Source: Mameliella sp. CS4 (GTDB lineage: Bacteria > Pseudomonadota > Alphaproteobacteria > Rhodobacterales > Rhodobacteraceae). From it: 64,000 nt of DNA. The DNA lies in contig NZ_JAHXRQ010000001.1 in assembly GCF_019392335.1 (NCBI RefSeq), forward strand, positions 124,001 to 188,000, given 5' to 3'. Positions within the stretch are counted from its first letter, which is position 1; every line of letters starts with the position of its first letter. The notes below the pieces were generated by a model that saw only the letters and a program-made list of their open reading frames with translations, had not been told where the DNA came from and searched no databases. Shown piece after piece: positions 58,489 to 64,000 of the stretch. The position numbers were made by a program, and so were the translations under genes.

Positions 58489-60408
58489 TCAGGCCCGCTT
58501 GTTGTCGTCGAGATCCTCGAAATCCGCATCGACGATGTCGTCGTCGCCCGGACCCGCGGCGTCATCGGCGGCCTCGGGGGCATCGCCGCCCTCATCGGCC
58601 TGCGCCTTGTAGATCGCCTCGCCCAGCTTCATCGCGGCCTCGGTGACGTTCTGGATGCCGCTTTTCAGCTTTTCGGCAGGCACATCGTCCTTTTCGAGGT
58701 CATCCTTGAGCGCGGCCACGGCCAGTTCGATCGCCTCGACGGTCGAGGGGTCGACCTTGTCGCCATGCTCCTCGATCGACTTCTCGGTCGAGTGGATGAG
58801 GCTTTCGGCCTGGTTGCGGGCCTCGACCAGCTCCTTGCGGGCCTTGTCGGCGTCGGCGTTCTCTTCCGCTTCCTTGACCATGCGCTCGATGTCGTCGTCC
58901 GACAGACCGCCCGATGCCTGGATGGTGATCTTCTGCTCCTTGTTGGTGCCCTTGTCCTTGGCACCGACAGAGACGATGCCGTTGGCATCGATGTCGAAGG
59001 TCACCTCGATCTGCGGCATGCCGCGCGGCGCCGGCGGGATTTCCTCGAGGTTGAACTGGCCCAGCATCTTGTTGTCCGAGGCCATCTCGCGCTCACCCTG
59101 GAAGACGCGGATCGTCACGGCCGACTGGTTGTCCTCGGCGGTGGAGAAGATCTGCGACTTCTTGGTCGGGATCGTGGTGTTGCGGTCGATCAGGCGGGTA
59201 AAGACCCCGCCCAGCGTTTCGATACCCAGCGACAGCGGAGTCACGTCCAGCAGCACGACGTCCTTGACGTCGCCCTGCAGAACACCGGCCTGAATGGCGG
59301 CGCCCATGGCGACCACTTCGTCCGGGTTCACACCCTTGTGCGGCTCCTTGCCGAAGAACTTGGTCACTTCTTCCATGACCTTCGGCATCCGGGTCTGACC
59401 GCCGACCAGAACGACCTCATCGATCTCGTCCTTGGAGATGCCGGCATCCTTGAGCGCGGCCTGGCAGGGCTTGATCGAGTTCTTGATCAGGTCGCCGACG
59501 AGGCTTTCCAGCTTGGCGCGGGTCAGCTTCATCACCATGTGAAGCGGCTGGCCGTTGGCTCCCATCGAGATGAACGGCTGGTTGATCTCGGTCTGGGTGG
59601 CCGAGGACAGTTCGATCTTGGCCTTTTCCGCCGCCTCTTTCAGGCGCTGCAGGGCCATCTTGTCCTTGGTCAGGTCGACCTGGTGCTCTTTCTTGAACTC
59701 GTCCGCCAGGTAGTTGACGATCCGCATGTCGAAGTCTTCGCCGCCCAGGAAGGTGTCACCGTTGGTCGACTTGACCTCGAACAGGCCGTCGTCGATTTCC
59801 AGGATGGTCACGTCGAAGGTACCGCCGCCAAGGTCATAGACCGCGATGGTTTTCGCGTCCTTCTTGTCGAGACCATAGGCCAGCGCGGCGGCCGTCGGCT
59901 CGTTGATGATGCGCAGCACTTCGAGGCCGGCGATCTTGCCGGCGTCCTTGGTGGCCTGACGCTGGGCGTCGTTGAAGTAGGCCGGGACGGTGATGACCGC
60001 CTGGGTCACTTCCTCGCCAAGATAGCTCTCGGCGGTTTCCTTCATCTTGCCGAGGATGAAGGCCGAAACCTGCGAGGGCGAGTATTTCTCGCCACGGGTT
60101 TCAACCCAGGCGTCACCATTGCCGCCATCGATGATCGTGTAGGGGACAATGTCCTTGTCCTTGGTAACCTCGGGGTCACCGACACGGCGGCCGATCAGGC
60201 GCTTGACCGCGAAGACGGTGTTTTCCGGGTTGGTCACGGCCTGCCGCTTGGCGGGTTGGCCGACCAGTCGCTCATCTTCGGTGAAGGCGACAATGGAGGG
60301 GGTGGTGCGTGCACCTTCGGCGTTTTCGATCACGCGGGCCTGGGAGCCATCCATGATAGCCACGCAGGAGTTTGTGGTGCCGAGGTCGATACCGATCACT
60401 TTACCCAT
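58489..60408 (-). CDS. dnaK: Chaperone DnaK (Hsp70)
   Basis: Major ATP-driven chaperone. The product has 639 residues: N-terminal ATPase domain ([80 protein letters not shown]), substrate-binding domain ([19 protein letters not shown]) and helical lid, ending in an acidic tail [15 protein letters not shown]. All typical. It is transcribed from a heat-shock-type promoter about 120 bp upstream and is divergent from alkB. Confidence 0.98.
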   Translation of the reverse strand: MGKVIGIDLGTTNSCVAIMDGSQARVIENAEGARTTPSIVAFTEDERLVGQPAKRQAVTNPENTVFAVKRLIGRRVGDPEVTKDKDIVPYTIIDGGNGDAWVETRGEKYSPSQVSAFILGKMKETAESYLGEEVTQAVITVPAYFNDAQRQATKDAGKIAGLEVLRIINEPTAAALAYGLDKKDAKTIAVYDLGGGTFDVTILEIDDGLFEVKSTNGDTFLGGEDFDMRIVNYLADEFKKEHQVDLTKDKMALQRLKEAAEKAKIELSSATQTEINQPFISMGANGQPLHMVMKLTRAKLESLVGDLIKNSIKPCQAALKDAGISKDEIDEVVLVGGQTRMPKVMEEVTKFFGKEPHKGVNPDEVVAMGAAIQAGVLQGDVKDVVLLDVTPLSLGIETLGGVFTRLIDRNTTIPTKKSQIFSTAEDNQSAVTIRVFQGEREMASDNKMLGQFNLEEIPPAPRGMPQIEVTFDIDANGIVSVGAKDKGTNKEQKITIQASGGLSDDDIERMVKEAEENADADKARKELVEARNQAESLIHSTEKSIEEHGDKVDPSTVEAIELAVAALKDDLEKDDVPAEKLKSGIQNVTEAAMKLGEAIYKAQADEGGDAPEAADDAAGPGDDDIVDADFEDLDDNKRA

Positions 60409-60526
60409 GTTTCGATCCCTTTCATTCTCAAGGCGATGTCACGAGGCGACGGACCCGTTACGGCATCCAGCCCCGTATGTTGGTCGCTGGGCACGCTGTA
60501 AGGGGCGTGCCCGGCGTTCGGAGGAC

Positions 60527-60555
60527 ATATAAGGAGCGGTATGAAGGCCTGCAAG
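60527..60555 (-). promoter_or_regulatory. Heat-shock (RpoH-type) promoter of dnaKJ
   Basis: On the minus strand CTTGCA (60555-60550) and CTTATAT (60533-60527) are separated by 16 bases, close to the alphaproteobacterial RpoH pattern of CTTG at -35 and CYTATNT at -10. It lies about 120 bp before the dnaK start. No CIRCE element is visible. Confidence 0.7.
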
Positions 60556-60632
60556 CATCCTGATGACGGCATTTCACGGCTTTCTCGCTAACATCGGTTG
60601 GCATCTAGCCTGCATTCCTTGACAACACCCTT

Positions 60633-61235
60633 ATGACCGACCCGATCTCGCAAAAAGGCTTTGTCATCCATCCCGGCTTTCTCGACCGCCCGGCACAGGA
60701 GGCCCTGGTGGCCCGGCTGCGCGAAGTTCTGGCCGTGGCGCCGCTGTTCACACCGCGCACGCGGCGCGGGCCGATGTCGGTGCGGATGAGCGCGGCGGGC
60801 ACCTTTGGCTGGGTCAGCGACACCAGGGGTTACCGCTATGAGCGGCACCACCCGGACGGCATGGACTGGCCACCGATCCCGGAAGAGGTGCTGGCGATCT
60901 GGCGCGGCGTCTCGGGCTGTGAGCGGCTTCCGGAATGCTGCCTCATCAACTGGTACGGCGAGGGTGCGCGCATGGGCCTGCACCGGGATGAGGACGAGGC
61001 GGATTTCTCCTGCCCGGTGGTCTCCGTCTCCCTGGGGGACGAGGGCCTGTTCCGCATGGGCAACGTCGAACGCGGCGGGAAGACGTCATCGATCTGGCTG
61101 AAATCCGGGGACGTGGTCGTGATGGGCGGTGACGCCCGGCTGGCCCATCACGGGGTGGACCGGATCCGTTTCGGCTCGTCCACGCTGTTGCCCAAGGGCG
61201 GGCGGATCAACCTGACGCTACGGGTCGTGAGCTGA
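60633..61235 (+). CDS. alkB: AlkB-family alpha-ketoglutarate/Fe(II) dioxygenase
   Basis: Repairs alkylated bases such as 1-methyladenine by oxidative demethylation. The product has 200 residues: KGFVIHPGFLDRPAQEALVA, the substrate-facing INWYGEGARMGLHRDEDEAD with the iron ligands H and D of HxD, the distal His in ARLAHHGVDRI, and the 2-oxoglutarate-binding arginines in GGRINLTLRVVS. Length and motifs are those of E. coli AlkB. It is divergent from dnaK and convergent with the SH3 protein. Confidence 0.94.
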   Translation: MTDPISQKGFVIHPGFLDRPAQEALVARLREVLAVAPLFTPRTRRGPMSVRMSAAGTFGWVSDTRGYRYERHHPDGMDWPPIPEEVLAIWRGVSGCERLPECCLINWYGEGARMGLHRDEDEADFSCPVVSVSLGDEGLFRMGNVERGGKTSSIWLKSGDVVVMGGDARLAHHGVDRIRFGSSTLLPKGGRINLTLRVVS

Positions 61236-61241
61236 GCGGGC

Positions 61242-61307
61242 AAGCCGCTTGGAAGCGGCTTTTGCACGTGGTTGCAACCACGTGCAAAAGGCTCTTTCAA
61301 AAGCCTT
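61242..61307. repeat. Three consecutive palindromes (locus C)
   Basis: AAGCCGCTTGGAAGCGGCTT (61242-61261), a perfect 30-base palindrome with arm TTTTGCACGTGGTTG (61260-61289) and an imperfect one (AAGGCT at 61288 against AGCCTT ending at 61307) overlap end to end. They lie exactly between the convergent alkB and SH3-protein genes, consistent with a bidirectional terminator. Confidence 0.85.
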
Positions 61308-61316
61308 GGCCCCGCC

Positions 61317-61919
61317 CTACTCGGACAGCTCGCAACAACCGGAATAGACGTATCCCTGCGGCCCGGTGACGATCAGCGTCGCGTCCAGCCCGAATTCATT
61401 GTCGGACATGCCGTTGTCGCAATAGGCCCCGGCCACGACCAGGGCCAGGTCGCGGCTGCCGTCAGTCCCCTGCAAGACATATTTTTCCAGCGGGTTATAG
61501 GCCCGCTGGAACAGGCCGACGGAAAACCTCTCGCCGGTCTCGTAGGTCATCGGCGTCCGGATCGTGGCATCCTGCCCGGCAAAGACCTCGACGTCCCAGA
61601 AGGGTTCCGTCCCGCCGCAGGTCACGCGGCGAACGTTGGGCAGATCCCCGTCCGCGCGCGGCGCAAGGTAGCGCAGCGAGGCCCAGCCGGGCCCCTCTCC
61701 GGCGTTCACCAGGCCCCAGCCGCCTTCGGCGCGGACCACCTCGACCGCGCGGGCGTCAAAGGTCAGCTCGCCGACCTTGTCGTGCCCGGCGCCCGGTCCG
61801 GCACGCAGGTTCAGCACGTCGTCAGAGGCTACGCCCACGACGTCATGCAGGCGCGGATAACCGTCCTGGGCCGCGGCGGCGGTGCCAAGGACCAGCAGTG
61901 CAAGCAGTACCCTCAGCAT
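61317..61919 (-). CDS. Exported SH3-domain protein, paralog 1
   Basis: A 200-residue periplasmic protein with a signal peptide (MLRVLLALLVLGTAAAAQ). A bacterial SH3 domain (about 25-90: DDVLNLRAGPGAGHDKVGEL) is followed by a COG3650-like domain with CGGTEPFWDVEVFAG, AYCDNGMSDNEFGLDATLIV and a terminal YVYSGCCELSE. The three cysteine sites match those of the neighbouring paralog. SH3 domains of this type usually bind cell-wall peptides. The start at 61919 has AGGGG six bases upstream. Function unknown. Confidence 0.82.
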   Translation of the reverse strand: MLRVLLALLVLGTAAAAQDGYPRLHDVVGVASDDVLNLRAGPGAGHDKVGELTFDARAVEVVRAEGGWGLVNAGEGPGWASLRYLAPRADGDLPNVRRVTCGGTEPFWDVEVFAGQDATIRTPMTYETGERFSVGLFQRAYNPLEKYVLQGTDGSRDLALVVAGAYCDNGMSDNEFGLDATLIVTGPQGYVYSGCCELSE

Positions 61920-61933
61920 CGCCATCCCCTGCC

Positions 61934-62530
61934 TCAGTCCATGTCCAGCGAACAGCAGCCGGTGTAGACCTGCGTTTCATAGCCGCCGATCACCACCGAA
62001 CCGGAATAGCCGAACTTGTAGTCGGACATGCCGTCGGTGCAGATCTCGTGGTTCATGACAAGGGTCACATGTTCGCCCATCTTGGCGCCCAGCAGGGCGA
62101 AAGGATGGTCGCGGCTGGTGGCGGCGGTCAGGTTCGATGCGCTGAACACCTTGTCGTCGTCATCGGGACGGGTGAAGGTCAGCTTGTCGTTCTGGGTCAC
62201 GGTCGCGCTCCAGAACGGTTCGGTGCCGAAACACTTGAACTGATAGCCGGCGGGCAGCTCGGTGCCTTCCTGGCGCTCCATCGACTCCAACGGCACCCAG
62301 CCGGACAGGCCCGTGACGTTGACCCGGCCCCAGCCGTCATCTTCCTCGATCACTTCGACCAGCCGGGCATCGTGGTCCAGCGCACCGATCACGGTGCCGT
62401 TTTCCGTCGGGCGGGTGCGCATGTTCAGCACGTCGCCGTCATCCACTCCGGTGACGTTGTAGAGCGCCGGGAAATCCTGCGCGGAAGCCGCCCCTGCAAG
62501 GCAGATGAAAATGGCTGCAAATTTTTTCAT
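61934..62530 (-). CDS. Exported SH3-domain protein, paralog 2
   Basis: A 198-residue protein with a signal peptide (MKKFAAIFICLAGAASAQDF), an SH3 domain (DGDVLNMRTRPTENGTVIGA, then WGRVNVTGLSGWVPLESME) and the COG3650-like domain (KCFGTEPFWSATVTQNDKL, ICTDGMSDYKFGYSGSVVI, VYTGCCSLDMD). It is upstream of paralog 1 by about 15 bases and clearly arose with it by tandem duplication. The spacing of the EPFW, CxxGMSDxxF and YxGCC motifs is conserved while the rest has diverged. Confidence 0.82.
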   Translation of the reverse strand: MKKFAAIFICLAGAASAQDFPALYNVTGVDDGDVLNMRTRPTENGTVIGALDHDARLVEVIEEDDGWGRVNVTGLSGWVPLESMERQEGTELPAGYQFKCFGTEPFWSATVTQNDKLTFTRPDDDDKVFSASNLTAATSRDHPFALLGAKMGEHVTLVMNHEICTDGMSDYKFGYSGSVVIGGYETQVYTGCCSLDMD

Positions 62531-62578
62531 TACTTTCTCGTCCTTATGTCCGCGCCCAAGCCCGGAAGAGCGAGACCG

Positions 62579-63409
62579 TCAGCGGCGCGCGCTCCACGAG
62601 GCCGAGGCGTGTTTGCGGGTGTAGAACTCACCCATAAGACCAATCATCACCAGAATGATACTCAGATATAACGCATATTCCCAGTCGGAATTCCGGGGGT
62701 TGTAATCCACGAAAGCATACCCACGGGACTGGTCGATGGTGTGGAACAGGGGATTCCAGTCGAACATGACCAGCATGGAGCTGGGCAGCGTGTTGGCCAC
62801 GAACATCTTGCCGCTCGCGATCATGTTGGCACGCTGGTACACGGTCGAGATGATGCTGACCGGGGTCGGAAACCAGGGCTTGGCCGCCAGAAAGACCAGC
62901 CCGATCGCGCCGCCCGAGAACCAGGACAGCAGGATCATCGCCATGCACCCGATCGGATCGTGGATTTCCTGCATGACCTCGGGATTGAAGGCCACGTCGT
63001 AGACGAAGAGAATCACCATCAGCGAGAGGATCTGGATGTAGAGCGTAGAGATCATCGCCGAGACGATGGCGATGGCCGTATTCATCGGCGCATGCTGCAT
63101 CATCGGGCTGGCCGGCCCCTCGGACCCGGCGACGGCGCCCAGTGTCTTGGTATGCGTCATGAAGAGAAAGACACCGGTCATGATGTAGACAAGGAAATCG
63201 CCGCGCAGGGCCGCGCTGCGCATCCCGAGGATCTGGAACATGAAATAGAACGCCAGGACGAAGATGATCGTCTGCAGCATATTCATGAAGATCGCCATGA
63301 AGGCATTGCCATGCGTCTTGCGCACCGCGCGCACGGAATTGTGGTAGATCAATTCAAGGATATAGATAAAGGAACCCAGCCGGGAGCGGGGTCTTGAAAC
63401 CTGAAACAT
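62579..63409 (-). CDS. Polysaccharide ABC-exporter permease (KpsM/Wzm-like)
   Basis: A 276-residue inner-membrane protein with six hydrophobic segments, for example MLQTIIFVLAFYFMFQILGM, ILSLMVILFVYDVAF and MILLSWFSGGAIGLVFLAA, matching the ABC-2 type permeases of capsule or O-polysaccharide export (WNPLFHTIDQSRGYAFVDYN is typical). The start at 63409 (MFQVSRPRSRLGSF) has GGAGCAGG upstream; a longer form from 63475 is possible. No ATPase or glycosyltransferase partner is present in the window. It is divergent from the cysQ-like gene. Confidence 0.82.
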   Translation of the reverse strand: MFQVSRPRSRLGSFIYILELIYHNSVRAVRKTHGNAFMAIFMNMLQTIIFVLAFYFMFQILGMRSAALRGDFLVYIMTGVFLFMTHTKTLGAVAGSEGPASPMMQHAPMNTAIAIVSAMISTLYIQILSLMVILFVYDVAFNPEVMQEIHDPIGCMAMILLSWFSGGAIGLVFLAAKPWFPTPVSIISTVYQRANMIASGKMFVANTLPSSMLVMFDWNPLFHTIDQSRGYAFVDYNPRNSDWEYALYLSIILVMIGLMGEFYTRKHASASWSARR

Positions 63410-63504
63410 CTTGCCTGCTCCGGGTGCGCCCTTGTGATCGACCGCACACTTGCCGTTTTTGTTTACGGGCAGCATAAGGCCCGCAAGCTTTCAAATCAAT
63501 AAAT

Positions 63505-63523
63505 CCGCGCGAGGCCCGCGCGG
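63505..63523. promoter_or_regulatory. Short GC palindrome between divergent permease and cysQ genes
   Basis: CCGCGCG (63505-63511) and CGCGCGG (63517-63523) are inverted repeats with a five-base spacer, 15 bases before the cysQ-like ATG. It may be a leader hairpin or an operator; no further evidence. Confidence 0.35.
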
Positions 63524-63537
63524 TCTGGAGCCTTGTC

Positions 63538-64000
63538 ATGAATTATTCCGAGCTGACCACCGTGATGCGCCGCCTTGCCCTGCAGGCCGGCGAAAAGATC
63601 ATGGAGATCTACAACTCCGACGATTTCGAGGTCATGGTGAAGTCCGACAACAGCCCCGTCACCGCGGCCGACGAGGCCGCCGACGCGCTGATTTCCGAGG
63701 GCCTGCGCGAGGCCTTTCCCGACGTGGCGCTGGTGACAGAGGAACAGGCCGACAGCCATGACGTCTCTGCCATGACCTTCCTGATCGTGGATCCGCTGGA
63801 CGGCACCAAGGAATTCATCAAGCGCCGCGGCGATTTCACCGTGAACATCGCCCTCGTCGAGGACGGCGTGCCGACGCGCGGCGTCGTCTATGCCCCCGCC
63901 AAGGGCCGCATGTTCTACACCGACAGCGTCGGCAAATCGGTCGAGGAGACGGGCCCCTTCAACCTGGAAACCGCCGGGGAAACCAATCCGATCAGCGTCA
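63538..64000 (+). CDS. cysQ: 3'(2'),5'-bisphosphate nucleotidase, N-terminal part (cut by window edge)
   Basis: Hydrolyses 3'-phosphoadenosine-5'-phosphate in sulfur metabolism; member of the inositol-monophosphatase-like, Li-sensitive phosphatases. The visible 154 residues include KSDNSPVTAADEAADALISE, LVTEEQ with the metal-binding Glu, and the motif IVDPLDGTKEFIKRRGDFTV (DPLDGT), where TKEF is typical of CysQ rather than of inositol monophosphatase. The rest lies beyond the right edge. No strong ribosome binding site precedes the ATG, but the start residues MNYSELTTVMRRLAL fit. Confidence 0.9.
   Translation, partial: MNYSELTTVMRRLALQAGEKIMEIYNSDDFEVMVKSDNSPVTAADEAADALISEGLREAFPDVALVTEEQADSHDVSAMTFLIVDPLDGTKEFIKRRGDFTVNIALVEDGVPTRGVVYAPAKGRMFYTDSVGKSVEETGPFNLETAGETNPISV

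Noticed and set aside
57307..60501. Open plus-strand frame of over 1,000 codons
   Set aside because: Antisense to dnaJ and dnaK, whose coding identity is certain; the long frame is a by-product of high GC at third positions.

Overview
The window is GC-rich chromosomal DNA of an alphaproteobacterium, most likely a Roseobacter-group member of the Rhodobacterales. The evidence is the family-typical gene orders (secA divergent from a parvulin-argJ-mutT block; rimP-nusA-ylxR-infB; dnaK-dnaJ), several small families largely restricted to Rhodobacteraceae (DUF6455-like, DUF1467-like), a heat-shock-sigma type promoter in front of dnaK, and a fructose importer of the FrcBCA type. The species cannot be named from sequence alone. 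Both ends cut a gene: carB on the left, a cysQ-like gene on the right.

Layout. 0-15 kb: housekeeping and small conserved genes (carB, a CPBP-type membrane protein, cfa-like methyltransferase, aspS, a DUF1800/DUF1501 pair, an orphan receiver protein, methylmalonyl-CoA epimerase, a lipoprotein M48 protease, three tandem four-cysteine small proteins, an NDUFA9-like protein). 15.2-24.1 kb: a genomic island in the 3' end of a tRNA-Leu(CAG) gene. It is bounded by a 15-bp direct repeat. It carries a tyrosine integrase, a serine recombinase with a small overlapping gene, a two-gene ATPase plus Mrr-nuclease/STAND-like NTPase unit that looks like a phage-defence system, and a self-contained single-gene cassette between 99-bp direct repeats. 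24.3-28.7 kb: ROK repressor and divergent frcBCA fructose ABC transporter. 28.9-42 kb: a seven-gene glycogen/alpha-glucan operon, glgP-glgB-glgC-glgA-glgX-malQ-pgm, nearly all genes overlapping or within 30 bp. 42.3-47.7 kb: rimP-nusA-ylxR-infB. 47.8-50.7 kb: a 40-residue gene, mutT, argJ and parvulin on the minus strand. 50.9-56.3 kb: secA, an unknown anchored protein, and a substrate-binding/OmpA fusion. 56.3-60.6 kb: radC, dnaJ, dnaK (minus). 60.6-64 kb: alkB, two paralogous SH3 proteins, a polysaccharide-export permease and cysQ (start).

How the genes work together. Fructose import (frc) sits next to a complete glycogen cycle: Pgm and GlgC make ADP-glucose, GlgA and GlgB build the polymer, and GlgP, GlgX and MalQ degrade it. 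A LacI-type operator-like site lies before glgP. The translation/transcription cluster is preceded by a striking pair of TTTGTACAAA palindromes 30 bp apart.

The best candidates for undescribed biology are: the island's ATPase + Mrr/STAND pair; the repeat-flanked cassette whose ribosome binding site is buried in a 12-bp hairpin; the integrase-proximal TACCCCA heptamers found at both island ends; the invariant CX2CX5CX17C motif in three adjacent small proteins; and three intergenic loci that each carry three consecutive palindromes centred on TTNNAA.
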